DNA of 64,000 nucleotides from Antedon bifida (taxonomy: Eukaryota > Echinodermata > Crinoidea > Comatulida > Antedonidae): the NCBI GenBank assembly GCA_963402885.1, contig OY727096.1, positions 1,798,001 through 1,862,000 of the forward strand, given 5' to 3'. Within the stretch, counting starts at the first letter, position 1. Each line of letters starts with the position of its first letter. This document shows positions 24,017 through 38,081 of the stretch, one piece after another. Made by a program: the position numbers and the translations under genes. The notes beneath the pieces were generated by a model, which searched no databases, was not told the DNA's origin, and saw only the letters and a program-made list of their open reading frames with translations.

Positions 24017-27000
24017 TTATACCGTGTCTTTTACAGTCATATACATGTCATTGTCTATGCAAATTGGCTCTATGGTTGCCTTGTATTCATGCAATTCCCC
24101 AGTGTCCGTGTGTGCCTGAAAATAAAATTGTGGCCTGCAATTAGAACGTTCCTAAATGAAAATACGAAAGAATGTCTAATTACTGTTTAGAATAAAGAGT
24201 TGTACAGTAAATTTCAATTCAATTTTATTTTCATAAGATACATCATTATAATAACATAAGAGTTTTTTCTAAGTAGAATGTACTTATGATGGAGAACCTT
24301 ACGCTCAGATGGCTTTTATTTAAATTTTCAAAAAAAAAATTCAAAAAGTATATATGTTTCAAAGTAGTTATTGAATAAATAAATAAATATAAAAAAAAAA
24401 ATAATAATAATATCCTGGATTTATATAGCGCCTAAATGACAAAGTCGGAGATGAATCAACAAAAAAAGAAGACAAGTTGGATTTATTTTTATGACATTGT
24501 GTAAAGTAACTTACATCCTGTTCACTTGTAAATCCGGTTTCAGCCCGTTTCTTCTGTGAATAGTGAATTGTAAAAACAAATTTGATTTGTTTGAAAACAC
24601 TTTCTTTTATAATGTTTATTATAGAGATATACAGTATAATATCTATATTTGTGAATTAATAATGCAACTATATTATTTTCTCTGTCCGTAAAAGAAATTA
24701 GATTTATAAACCATTTGCGTGTACGTAGTTTTTTGGAACCTTTGAACCCCGAATCACCAAGAAGGCAATGTGAAAGCACCATGCATGAACGGTAAGTCAC
24801 ATTTCATATTTTTTTTATTTTACACGATTAAAAAAATGAAAAAAAAAACCAGTTTCTTATCAATGGAGAAAAACATTTCACACATCATCATCACAAATCT
24901 CTATTCTTCTGTACACTAATGTAAGGAAAGGAATTAAAAAAGAACGAAAAGAAAAATGGTGTGGCAAAAATCGTTATCAGATGTAATTGAATTTGAGGGT
25001 TGTGGTACTTTTATTCATATTATTTTGTGAATTCGAATAAAGAAATAAATAATAAAATAAATAAACATTTCACCAGGTTTGGTATCATCAGGTAACTACA
25101 TAATTACTGAAAAAGTCTGGCATGCTTTAATATCAGATTTTCCTTTTTTTTTTGACCAATTTTATTTGATCATTTCATTTTTTCTCTTTCACATTTCTAA
25201 TATTTGTACATTTAACAAAATATTATATCTGAAATGCTTGTAGCTGAGCTAATCATTAACTTACATTAAAAACGCACGTAATTATAACCATGGAGAAATA
25301 AGTTAGGACCCTTATTTCTCCATGTTATAACGGACCTGTTTTATTTCATGCATGGAATAACTAACATACCTTTGTAGGCATTTTGTATGTAAATGCGACG
25401 CCAGCGGCAACGAAGAGTCCAATAACAATGCCGGCAAAGAACAATCCTATTGCAATGTCTATCGAAATTAATGGAGCTGTAAAACACGATAATTTATAAT
25501 TAATTCCGTTTTGGACAACAATGAAGTTGTATAAAATTGTGTCGTAAATCATATATAATAATAGTTAAAGTGCCGGTGAACACTCTTCTCTGAGAAAATA
25601 TACAAAAATACATAAGAAGTTAAAAATGAATGTATGTTATTTGGCTTGGCTTCAGTGTAACAAACGCCCTTCACGAACCTTTTGACAGAACCTTTGCTGC
25701 ATTTGACTGTCAATGGATACATCCAAAAGTGTAAGTATAGGTTATATTTATATTTTTTGAAACGTTTTGTTTAATTACGTACATTCACAGTTTTCACCCG
25801 CAAAATCAGTCGGACATTTGCATTCTTCTACGCCATTGTTTACCATACATGTTCCACCATTATTACACTGCTTAGTACACACTATAAGACGAAAATAATT
25901 ATTTTATAAATAATGTTATAGATAACTTTGGTAATTCCGTTGGACAACGAAGATTATGATGTAGACAATGAGTATAACATTATTGCTTTAATTGATTTTT
26001 ATACAATTTCTCAAGTATGTTATAATTATATTTTCATAAATTGTTAGAAACATTTGTTGAATTTATTTATTTTCACAAATTATCACCCTCAAAGTCACTT
26101 GCATATCACATTTGTGATTGGAAGTGCTACTCACAGACCGGTCGAATTTTAGGAGGAGGTGAAAATCGTTTCGGCTCTATTCTACAGATTGTTTTATGGC
26201 AACGAAACTAACGGGTTATCAGCAGTCTATCAGAAATCATCTCATCTTGATTCATCATTGTTTACGCTATCATCTTCGGCGGCCAATTTAAATCCACCAC
26301 AAATACCGTATACTGGGCATGCGCATATTTTGCATAACATTACTTTCTCTTCGCTCAGTCTGCGACGGTGCATCTTGCGATCTAAGTAAAGTACAATCCA
26401 TCTTCTTTGATTGTAACAGTAAACGAACATTTTCCTTGGTTGCTTAGGACCAACTGAGAACATCCTCTTGTTTTGCTTGATCAAGAAACTATTTTATGTT
26501 CAGACGGCCTTCGTCTGAGGAAATTTACGTCAAAAATGAAATTATACGCGCGCGTTACTTCCGATTAGCGTCCACACGATGCTTAATACACTACACGGTG
26601 CACTCACGGTGAGCTTGAAGTAAAAAATCTCCACAGCTCGTATCAATACATTCCATGTGTATGCCTAAGTAGCACAATTACATTAGCTTAAAACACAAGA
26701 GTGTCTTCACAGGCACTACCGAGGACTTCCAACAAACAAACTGATACTTCAGAGCTTACTCATACTCGTCTTGATGTCTCTAGTAGCATTTACAGAATTG
26801 TACAACATTTTTGTAGAGCGATATGTACTAACCTGAATTTCATTAGGTATTTACGATATATTATTACGTAGATGCGGCTTATTACCGCGTGAAAACTATT
26901 TCCAGGGTTTTCCGTGTGTGGATTCAGGCCCTCTATAGTTTCCTAATAGGAAAAAAAATAATGCGGCCAGGGTAGGCGTGAAGTATTAGCATTTGGTCAC

Positions 27001-27904
27001 AAAAAATAACAATCTACGGCACACTATTTAAAAAAGACCAATTACCTATTGTATCAGTGTAGAACTGGGGAATAATATGGTAATACAATACTCACTAATG
27101 ACAGTGACCATAAAAGAACATGTGCCAACCTCCGTATCTGTATCAGTGGCAGTATAACGAACCTCTGTAGTTCCTACCAAAAATACATTTTGAATCGCCA
27201 ACGCAGGATTGTATATTACGAGTGTAACAAGACCTTCTTGTGGTGTAGTATCATCAGTTACAGTTGGTGCCGTCCACGTGACCGACGCTTGATTTGAATT
27301 AGGTTCTGTATTTTGTTCGATATCTGACGGGCAATTTGACCATACAGGAGGGGCTGAACAAAAAATGATGTTTATTTTGTTGTCATTGAAAACGTAGATA
27401 CCGATAAGAAATATGGCTGAACGAATAAGAAGAAGCTTAAAACTTTTCAACATTTGCAAAATTCAGAATCGTGTCGTCAGCAATCTGATAAAAGCTGCTT
27501 CGTGATTCTGGATTTTGCAAATACAACTCAAACTAAAGGAACTACATATTAACTGGCTTAAACTCGCATATCACTACCATATTTGGGCACATCACACATT
27601 TTTGTCAAACTAGTTTGATAGTGTAGACAGAACTATAAGTAAACAATTTACACACCTAAAACACAGCACTTTGTATTATTTATAATACGCTGCCAGATGT
27701 TCGGATAATTTTAAAAACAAAGAATTAACGTAATTGAATACCGGTGCAAGTTTGTATAAATATATGCACCATTTTAAAAAGCTTCATACTGATAAGGGGA
27801 AATGTTTCCCGCACAATCGTCGGTCGACTCTTACCTGTATACACATTACTTATAGTTAGGCTTAACATAATGTAATGTAGCAATGCCAGCATGTTTGCGC
27901 TCAT
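24017..27904 (-). CDS. Gene 4: compact HYR-EGF transmembrane receptor, intact
   Basis: Exons: 27904-27835 signal (MSANMLALLH); 27353-27096 HYR with both Cys ([18 protein letters not shown]); 25881-25783 EGF, six Cys; 25476-25370 transmembrane ([19 protein letters not shown]) followed by basic TYKMPTK; 24553-24515 KKRAETGFTSEQD; 24115-24017 tail. Total 672 nt, 223 residues. Phases are 1,1,1,0,0. The LDLa, propeller and second HYR exons of the long genes are missing, and their scraps remain in the 26-kb intron. The tail keeps MYMTV (Tyr about 216) but has lost the Thr at -2 relative to genes 6 and 7, and stops at TAA before the second motif. It is the only compact copy with a whole HYR exon. 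Confidence 0.8.
25289..25324. mobile_element. 36-bp palindromic insertion with 7-bp target duplication
   Basis: CATGGAGAAATAAG, an 8-base centre, and the exact complement CTTATTTCTCCATG. It is flanked by TTATAAC on both sides (25282-25288 and 25325-25331). Gene 3 has the empty site with a single TTATAAC. It lies in the intron just downstream of the transmembrane exon. Gene 5 carries the same insertion at 31846-31881. Confidence 0.85.
26410..26443 (-). pseudogene. Fossil of an HYR exon in gene 4
   Basis: GTAACAGTAAACGAACAT followed by TTTCCTTGGTTGC matches the 3' end of the post-propeller HYR exons (for example 9455-9490). Genes 3 and 5 lack it: there TTCTTTAGGACCAAC is continuous. It shows that the compact genes came from a longer ancestor. 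Confidence 0.75.
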
Positions 27905-30617
27905 TTTCTTCCTGATAAACTAATTAAAGATAAAAGCTGCTCCAAAAAAATGTTGAATATGCCCTATGTTGTATAATAAGCTTCAAACCTCTCTGGCGTT
28001 GAGAACAGGAAATAACATACAAATGTACTTGGTTACCTTTTAATCCGAGCATTGTAATTGCGTTGTTTATTTAAACTTATATTGTACATATTTACATTGC
28101 TTAAAAGTTACCAAATATTATATGCATGGTCGATCACTTTGTACGAAACAGTGTTTCCTCAATATGTCTTCCTACTCTCTATGCTCTCTCACGTTTAAAG
28201 TGACAATGATCACCAGTACAATTATTTACTTTGGTTAGTGGCCTACTATTATAATGCCAGTAAACATTTTGGTGAATAATTTTGAACTTGAATAAGGAAT
28301 AAAAGATTAAACCGAGTTCAAATGATAAAATAAACAATTAATGATCAGTAGGTAATGATATTGGTAACCTGAGTGTGATTGTCTTGGTTCTCTTGATTCA
28401 TTGCATGCAGACAGTGATCTCTCCTTATCTCCAAACTTTACTTGGAACTTTTCAATCAGTCTTTTAGCTTCAATGCTCCAACTTTTTTTTATTCTCTTCC
28501 TTTAGATGCCCGTCTTGCTTTATTTTACTCTTCATTCAAATTGTTGCTCAAGAACCATCTTCGCCTTGTTTAGTTGCTTCCTATTTCCTGTCTTTTCTCT
28601 CCGAGATGGCCAATTTAATTTAATTCAATGTTTTAATTGATTTCCCTTTTGATTCTAATCATTCTGTGCATTATTTTATTTTGTTAATCTTTATAAATTC
28701 TATTAATTTTAATGTTTAATTGTTGCATGTTTATGTCTTGTCATATTGTATTTTTGTGAAGGTCACTGATGATCAGTTTCAGGCTGGATGGACCACACTC
28801 GTAAAATAATGTTGAAATAAAAATGAATAAAATAAAAATATTATTCCCTGCGATCGAAAGAGCGCTCTCTATGACGACTGGATAATTGGCGCAAACGATT
28901 GTCCGAGCATTTTGCCTTCCTGTAGTGTGGTACTGTATATAACAACTATTGTTTATAGCCCCCTCTTACGGATAATTGTCTTAGTCGAGTCGAGTAGACG
29001 ACTATATTGTTTTTATCTTCTTTGTTGTACTAAAAAAACGCACAAAGATATAATCTAACTTGTGAATTTCAATTTCACAATTGTATATACTGTACTGTAC
29101 TCTGTATTTTGTTATTTTGGAGAGCTTGGCACATCGTTGTTATGTAGACCTAAGTGCTGATATCCTCAATTTTCTAATAACTCTCTCTATTGTGCATCTT
29201 TCCAAAATACAACTACTGTTGTTGTTGCCATATGTACTGACAATTTAAATACATTTTTTAAAAAGTTAATGCTGATCGTCATCGAAGTACTACATTATAT
29301 ATAACATTTTCATAATATAATTTTTTTTTAAATGTTTGGTGCTATCACATTTGTATTTCCTTCTGTTAATTTAACCTGTTTTTAGTGAGGCCATTTGTTT
29401 TAGTGACGTCAGTTGGTTAAGAATACAATTATTAGTACAGTATAAGTGCAATTATATAATTCTTAATAAAACAGTAACAGTAACATTATAATTCTAACAC
29501 AAATATCAACAATATAGTCAACAACATTGATAATCTACGAATATACCGAAGTCAAATCTTTCCGGACTTCGGGCCTACATTTTAGACATGTAGGTGACAG
29601 GTAAAATCCTGTATACTGTAGGCCTACTACTGTTAAATCAGGCAGAGAGATACATCTCCCTGAATCATGTAACCTTTTGCAAAGACAGAAGAAAGACAAA
29701 ATGTATTTTGATTGAGTTCCCGTGAAATAACAATTTTTACATGTCGTGAAACCTACTTCTATAGCTAGTTAATATCTGTAAAGAGAAGTAAAATATAATA
29801 TACAGATAACTACAATTAAATGAAAATGCATTAACTATTTTCTAATTGATAACCTAAATTCTAAAACAAAATTTTAATAAAACAATTATAGTTATAATTT
29901 CAGTTTGTACTGTGCACCTGATGTAAGAATATGACGATCATGAATTAAATATGAAAAACAATCACATTCTCATTAATCAAAGTTCAATGATAATCCTCAT
30001 CGTATTCCCTAATTGTTGGCCATCGAGCAAACAAAAATTCGTCATTTTCGGATTTCAGTGACCCATCTATCCAGGATAAACATGAAAATACATGTTTGTC
30101 TCAGAATTTTGTAATACTCCCAAATTCAAATTTAAAACACCGGAATATAATCTGCTGAGTATTATGCTGCCTAAGCTGAAAACATGTAACATAAAAAGAA
30201 GAGATATACTGTAACAACGACGACGAAACGTAGCTTTAAAACTGTATATGTAAAAAAGTTATAATATAAAACGTATGCCAAGTTATTGTTCACAAGTTTC
30301 TATTGGGTGTTCCTTTTGATTTTACTTTTTGGGACTTTGCCACTTAAAAACTTAAAGAAATTTATTCCCACTTCTTTCTTTTCCAGTCTGTTTTAATGTC
30401 ATAAATTATTTGTAAATTGAAAGAAATGTTTTTTATTTTTATTTTTATTTGAAAAAAATAAAATGTTAACTTGAATGAATGAATGAAAAAAGATTGCTCA
30501 AAACCGTAATGCTTTATGCTAAAATAAAAACAATAGTACAATTCTTTTACAGAATTACGTTCATTTCTTTTTCGACTTATTTACATTAATGTACACTGTT
30601 TCTCTTTCATTTGTTTC
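27905..30617. other. Spacer between gene 4 and gene 5
   Basis: Near-identical to 21296-24016, including the retroelement-like insertion (about 28395-28850). No gene seen. Confidence 0.7.
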
Positions 30618-33600
30618 TTATACCGTGTCTTTTACAGTCATATACATGTCATTGTCTATGCAAATTGGCTCTATGGTTGCCTTGTATTCATGCAATTCCC
30701 CAGTGTCCGTGTGTGCCTGAAAATAAAATTGTGGCCTGCAATTAGAACGTTCCTAAAGGAAAATACGAAAGAATGTCTAATTACTGTTTAGAATAAAGAG
30801 TTGTACAGTAAATTTCAATTCAATTTTATTAGAAGAATGTACTTATGATGGAGAACCTTACGCTCAGATGGCTTTTATTTAAATTTTCAAAAAAAAAATT
30901 CAAAAAGTATATATGTTTCAAAGTAGTTAATGAATAAATAAATAAATATAAAAAAAAAATAATAATAATATCCTGGATTTATATAGCGCCTAAATGACAA
31001 AGTCGGAGATGAATCAACAAAAAAAGAAGACAAGTTGGATTTATTTTTATGACATTGTGTAAAGTAACTTACATCCTGTTCACTTGTAAATCCGGTTTCA
31101 GCCCGTTTCTTCTGTGAATAGTGAATTGTAAAAACAAATTTGATTTGTTTGAAAACACTTTCTTTTATAATGTTTATTATAGAGATATACAGTATAATAT
31201 CTATATTTGTGAATTAATAATGCAACTATATTATTTTCTCTGTCCGTAAAAGAAATTAGATTTATAAACCATTTGCGTGTACGTAGTTTTTTGGAACCTT
31301 TGAACCCCGAATCACCAAGAAGGCAATGTGAAAGCACCATGCATGAACGGTAAGTCACATTTCATATTTTTTTTATTTTACACGATTAAAAAAATGAAAA
31401 AAAAAACCAGTTTCTTATCAATGGAGAAAAACATTTCACACATCATCATCACAAATCTCTATTCTTCTGTACACTAATGTAAGGAAAGGAATTAAAAAAA
31501 AACGAAAAGAAAAATGGTGTGGCAAAAATCGTTATCAGATGTAATTGAATTTGAGGGTTGTGGTACTTTTATTCATATTATTTTGTGAATTCGAATAAAG
31601 AAATAAATAATAAAATAAATAAACATTTCACCAGGTTTGGTATCATCAGGTAACTACATAATTACTGAAAAAGTCTGGCATGCTTTAATATCAGATTTTC
31701 CTTTTTTTTTGACCAATTTTATTTGATCATTTCATTTTTTCTCTTTCACATTTCTAATATTTGTACATTTAACAAAATATTATATCTGAAACGCTTGTAG
31801 CTGAGCTAATCATTAACTTACATTAAAAACGCACGTAATTATAACCATGGAGAAATAAGTTAGGACCCTTATTTCTCCATGTTATAACGGACCTGTTTTA
31901 TTTCATGCATGGAATAACTAACATACCTTTGTAGGCATTTTGTATGTAAATGCGACGCCAGCGGCAACGAAGAGTCCAATAACAATGCCGGCAAAGAACA
32001 ATCCTATTGCAATGTCTATCGAAATTAATGGAGCTGTAAAACACGATAATTTATAATTAATTCCGTTTTGGACAACAATGAAGTTGTATAAAATTGTGTC
32101 GTAAATCATATATAATAATAGTTAAAGTGCCGGTGAACACTCTTCTCTGAGAAAATATACAAAAATACATAAGAAGTTAAAAATGAATGTATGTTATTTG
32201 GCTTGGCTTCAGTGTAACAAACGCCCTTCACGAACCTTTTGACAGAACCTTTGCTGCATTTGACTGTCAATGGATACATCCAAAAGTGTAAGTATAGGTT
32301 ATATTTATATTTTTTGAAACGTTTTGTTTAATTACGTACATTCACAGTTTTCACCCGCAAAATCAGTCGGACATTTGCATTCTTCTACGCCATTGTTTAC
32401 CATACATGTTCCACCATTGTTACACTGCTTAGTACACACTATAAGACGAAAATAATTATTTTATAAATAATGTTATAGATAACTTTGGTAATTCCGTTGG
32501 ACAACGAAGATTATGATGTAGACAATGAGTATAACATTATTGCTTTAATTGATTTTTATACAATTTCTCAAGTATGTTATAATTATATTTTCATAAATTT
32601 TTAGAAACATTTGTTGAATTTATTTATTTTCACAAATTATCACCCTCAAAGTCACTTGCATATCACATTTGTGATTGGAAGTGCTACTCACAGACCGGTC
32701 GAATTTTAGGAGGAGGTGAAAATCGTTTCGGCTCTATTCTACAGATTGTTTTATGGCAACGAAACTAACGGGTTACCAGCAGTCTATCAGAAATCATCTC
32801 ATCTTGATTCATCATTGTTTACGCTATCATCTTCAGCGGCCAATTTAAATCCACCACAAATACCGTATACTGGGCATGCGCATATTAATATTTTGCATAA
32901 CATTACTTTCTCTTCGCTCAGTCTGCGACGGTGCATCTTGCGATCTAAGTAAAGTACAGTCCATCTTCTTTAGGACCAACTGTGAACATCCTCTTGCTTT
33001 GCTTGATCAAGAAACTATTTTATGTTCAGACGGCCTTACGTCTGAGGAAACTTACGTCAAAAATGAAATTATACGCGCGCGTTACTTCTGATTAGCGTCC
33101 ACACGATGCTTAATACACTACACGGTGCACTCATTTTACTTGTGAGCTTGAAGTAAAAAATCTCCACAGCTCGTATCAATACATTCCATGTGTATGCCTA
33201 AGTAGCACAATTACATTAGCTTAAAACACAAGAGTGTCTTCACAGGCACTACCGAGGACTTCCAACAAACAAACTTATACTTCAGAGCTTACTCATACTC
33301 GTCTTGATGTCTCTAGTAGCATTTACAGAATTGTACAACATTTTTGTAGAGCGATATGTACTAACCTGAATTTCATTACGTATTTACGATATATTATTAC
33401 GTAGATGCGGCTTATTACCGCGTGAAAACTATTTCCAGGGTTTTCCGTGTGTGGATTCAGGCCCTCTATAGTTTCCTAATAGGAAAAAAATGCGGCCAGA
33501 GTAGGCGAACCTCTGTAGTTCCTACCAAAAATACATTTTGAATCGCCAACGCAAGATTGTATATTACGAGTGTAACAAGACCTTCTTGTGGTGTAGTATC

Positions 33601-34365
33601 ATCAGTTACAGTTGGTGCCGTCCACGTGACCGACGCTTGATTTGAATTAGGTTCTGTATTGTGTTCGATATCTGACGGGCAATTTGACCATACAGGAGGG
33701 GCTGAACAAAAAATGATGTTTATTTTGTTGTCATTGAAAACGTAGATACCGATAAGAAATATGGCTGAACGAATAAGAAGAAGCTTAAAATTTCCAACAT
33801 TTGCAAAATTCAGAATCGTGTCGTCAGCAATCTGATGTAAGCTGCTTCATGATTCCGGATTTTTCAAACTCAAACTAAAGGAACAACATATTAACTGGCT
33901 TAAACTCTGTCTATCAAACTTTATGTGACAAAAAAATGTGATGTGCCGATGATGTTATATCACTACCATATTTAAGCATATCACTAGCATATTTGGGCAC
34001 ATCACACATTTTTGTCAAACTAGTTTGATAGTGTAGACAGAGCTATAAATACATAATTTACACACCTAAAACACAGCACTTTGTTTTATTTATAATACGC
34101 TGTCAGCAGCTATTCAGATGTTCGGATAATTTTAAAAACAAAGAATTAACGTAATTGAATACCGGTGCAAGTTTGTACAAATATATGCACCATTTTAAAA
34201 AGCTTCACACTGATGAGGGGAAACGTTTCCGTACATTTTTGCACAATCGTCGGTCGCTAATAAAATATGAGGTTACAACCTTTTCAATACCTTACCTGTA
34301 TACACATTACTTATAGTTAGGCTTAACATAATGTAATGTAACAATGCCAGCATGTTTGCGTTCAT
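30618..34365 (-). CDS. Gene 5: compact receptor copy with a truncated HYR exon
   Basis: Exons: 34365-34296 signal; 33701 to about 33506 HYR, cut at the same point as in gene 3; 32438-32340 EGF, six Cys; 32033-31927 transmembrane; 31111-31073 juxtamembrane; 30716-30618 tail, as in gene 4 (MYMTV, then TAA). The HYR exon has no donor. Read-through ends at 33466, again a 101-residue secreted product, while exon skipping gives an in-frame signal-EGF-transmembrane-tail protein. The unit is close to gene 4 over most of its length, yet shares the HYR deletion and the missing HYR fossil with gene 3, so it looks like a mosaic. Confidence 0.6.
31846..31881. mobile_element. 36-bp palindromic insertion, gene 5 copy
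   Basis: Same sequence, site and TTATAAC duplication as at 25289-25324, so the insertion predates the split of units 4 and 5. Confidence 0.85.
33905..34042. mobile_element. MITE with CTCTGTCTA ends, gene 5 copy
   Basis: Same element and position as at 20825-20962. Both lie in the intron between the signal and HYR exons. Confidence 0.75.
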
Positions 34366-37042
34366 TTTCTTCCTGATAAACTAATCATTAAAGATAAAAG
34401 CTGCTCCAAAAAATGTTGAATATGCCCTATGTTGTATAATAAGCTTCAAACCTCTCTGGCGTTGAGAATAGGAAATAACATACAAATGTACTTGGTTACC
34501 TTTTAATCAGAGCATTGTAATTTCGTTGTTTATTTAAACTTATATTGTGCATATTTACATTGCTTAAAAGTTGCCAAATATTATATGCATGGTCGATCAC
34601 TTTGTACGAAACAGTGTTTCCTCAATATGTCTTCCTACTCTCTATGCTCTCTCACGTTTAAAGTGACAATGATCACCAGTACAATTATTTACTTTGGTTA
34701 GTAACCTACTATTAGAATGCCAGTAACCATTTTGATGAATAATTTGAATAAGGAATAAAAGATTAAACCGAGTTCAAATGACAAAATAAACAAAAATGAT
34801 CAGAGGTAATGGTATTGGTAACCTGAGCGTGATTGTCTTGGTTCTCTTGATTCATTGCATGCAGACCGTGATCTCTTTATCTCCAAACTTTACTTGGAAC
34901 TTTTCAAACAGTCTTTTAGCTTCAATGCTTTAACTTTTTTTTATTCTCTTCCTTTAGATGCCCGTCTTGCTTTATTTTACTCTTCATTCAAATTGTTGCT
35001 CAAGAACCATCGTCGCCTTGTTTAGTTGCTTCCTATTTCCTGTCTTTTCTCTCCGAGATGGCCAATTTAATTTAATTCAATGTTTTAATTGATTTCCCTT
35101 TTGATTCTAATCATTCTGTGCATTATTTTATTTTGTTAATCTTTATAAATTCTATTAATTTTAATGTTTAATTGTTGCATGTTTATGTCTTGTCATATTG
35201 TATTTTTGTGAAGGTCACTGATGATCAGTTTCAGGCTGGATGGACCACACTCGTAAAATAATGTTGAAATAAAAATGAATAAAATAAAAATATTATTCCC
35301 TGTGATCGAAAGAGCGCTCTCTATGACGACTGGATAATTGGCGCAAACGATTGTCCGAGCATTTTGCCTTCCTGTAGTGTGGTACTGTATATAACAACTA
35401 TTGTTTATAGCCCCCTCTTACGGATAATTGTCTTAGTCGAGTCGAGTGTTGTAAGACGACTATATTGTTTTTATCTTCTTTGTTGTACTAAAAAAACGCA
35501 CAAAGATATAATCTAACTTGTGAATTTCAATTTCACAATTGTATATACTATACTGTACTCTGTATTTTGTTATTTTGGAGAGCTTGGCACATCGTTGTTA
35601 TGTAGACCTAAGTGCTGATATCCTCTTATAAAATTTTCTAATAACTCTCTCTCTATTGTGCATCTTTCCAAAATACAACTACTGTTGTTGTTGCCATATG
35701 TACTGAAAATTTAAATACATTTTTTAAAAAGTTAATGCTGATCGTCATCGAAGTACTCCATTATATATAACATTTTCATAATATAATTTTTTTTAAATGT
35801 TTGGTGCTATCACATTTGTATTTTCTTCTGTTAATTTAACCTGTTTTTAGTGAGGCCATGTGTTTTAGTGACGTCAGTTGGTTAAGAATACAATTATTAG
35901 TACAGTATAAGTGCAATTATATAATTCTTAATAAAACAGTAACAGTAACATTATAATTCTAACACAAATATCAACACAATAGTCAACAACATTGATAGTC
36001 TACGAATATACCGAAGTCAAATCTTTCCGGACTTCGGGCCTACATTTTAGACATGTAGGTGACGGGTAAAATCCAGTATACTGTAGGCCTACTACTGTTA
36101 AATCAGGCAGAGAGATACATCTCCCTGAATCATGTAACCTTTTGCAAAGACAGAAGAAAGACAAAATGTATTTTGATTGAGTTCCCGTGAAATAACAATT
36201 TTTACATGTAGTGAAACCTACTACTATAGCTAGTTAATATCTGTAAAGAGAAGTAAAATATAATATACAGATAACTACAATTAAATGAAAATGCATTAAC
36301 TATGTTCTAATTGATAACCTAAATTCTAAAACAAAATTTTAATAAAACTACATCAATTATAGTTATAATTTTAGTTTGTACTGTGCACCTGAATAAGAAT
36401 ATTATGACGATCATGAATTTAATATGAAAAACAATCACATTCTCATTAATCAAAGTTCAATGATAATCCTCATCGTATTCCCTAATTGTTGGCCATCGAG
36501 CAAACAAAAATTCGTCATTTTCGGATTTCAGTGACCCATCTATCCAGGATAAACATGAAAATACATATTTGTCTCAGAATTTTGTAATACTCCCAAATTC
36601 AAATTTAAAACACCGGAATATAATCTGCTGAGTATTATGCTGCCTAAGCTGAAAACATGTAACATAAAAAGAAGAGATATACTGTACAACGACGACGAAA
36701 CGTAGCTTTAAAACTGTATATGTAGAAAAGTTATAATATAAAACGTATGCCAAGTTATTGTTTACAACACAAGTTTCTATTGGTTTTTCCTTTTGATTTT
36801 ACTTTTTGAAACTTCGTCACTTATAAACTTAAACAAATGTATTACCACTTCTTTCTTTTCCAGTCTGTTTTAATTTCATTAGTTATTTGTAAATTGAAAG
36901 AAATGTTTTTTATTGTTATTTTGATTTGAAAGAAATAAATGTTAACTTGAATGAATGAATGAATGAAAAAAGATTGCCCAAAACCGCTTTATGCTAAAAA
37001 TAAAAACAATAGTACAATTATAATTCTTTTACAGAATTACGT
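34366..37042. other. Spacer between gene 5 and gene 6
   Basis: Array spacer with the retroelement-like insertion (about 34855-35300). From about 36400 it matches 46080-46747 more closely than the compact-gene spacers (for example GAATAAGAATATTATGACG). No gene seen. Confidence 0.7.
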
Positions 37043-37919
37043 TCATTTCTTTTTCGACTTATTTACATTAATGTACACAGTTTCCCTTTCCTTTGTTTCT
37101 TCTTCAACCGTGTCTTCTACAGTCATATACAGAGTGTCATTGTTGTCTATGCCAACTGGCTGTATGGTTGCCATGTATTCATGCAGTTCCCCAGTGTCTG
37201 TGTGTGCCTGAAAAAAAACCCCCAGCCAATTAGAACGTTTTAATAACGCGATACCTAAGTGTGGATGTGATCTTGCACTTAATGAGGATCCGAAATGATT
37301 AAATAATTATTAATATCATTAGAATAAGGATACAGTAAATGATAAAGTGAGCGAGGAATGGTTCACCAACAGAATCGGAAAGGGATGGATTTATTTTAGA
37401 AAGGGATGACATGGTGTGCATAGGATATAATATAGTTTTTTGTAAATGTAACAACTTACATCGGGATTACTTGAATTAGTAAATCCGTTTTCGGCCGATT
37501 TCTTCTGTGAATTATGAAAATAAATTAAAAAAATGAATTACTACTTTATGATGTTAATCTTCATTGCGTGCACGTCACTTCAGCTGAACAACCATAGTTT
37601 TTTAGAAACTTGGAATCTCGAAGCACAAATAAGGCAAAATGAAGGTACTATGTATCGGTTAGTCACATTTCTATTTCTATATTTTTTTGTGTTGCACGTT
37701 CTTAGCAGTGGATCGATAGTTCAAAATACTCAGTATTTATTCAATTTTCGCGCTGTATAAAAAATACTCAACATTTTTTGTTTGCATTTTCTCAGGAGCC
37801 ACGAGATATGGTAAGATCAGCTAACTACCTACTGCTGAAAAAAAATATTAGTGTTTTTATAGCAGAATTTCCTTTCTGTATAATGTTGGAAATTTATTTC
37901 CGTCCTCTTCTTTCTTTAA

Positions 37920-38081
37920 GCCCGTTCGTACGTAACAATTTCCACGTGTAATGATTGCGTGTGGTGTACATTTTGAGATAAACTAGCAATTTAAATTGTT
38001 CATTATCTTGCTGAAAGTTTATCTCAATTATTTACACCACACGCGACCATTACACGTGTAAATTGCTACGTCCGAATGGGC
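37920..38081. mobile_element. Foldback MITE-like hairpin, gene 6 copy
   Basis: Same element and intron position as at 1575-1733, with arms GCCCGTTCGTACGTAA and CGTCCGAATGGGC. Confidence 0.75.

Noticed and set aside
24540-24800. 86-codon minus-strand frame, repeated at 31098-31358
   Set aside because: The frame covers the juxtamembrane exon and intron in a non-coding register; the true exon is 24515-24553.
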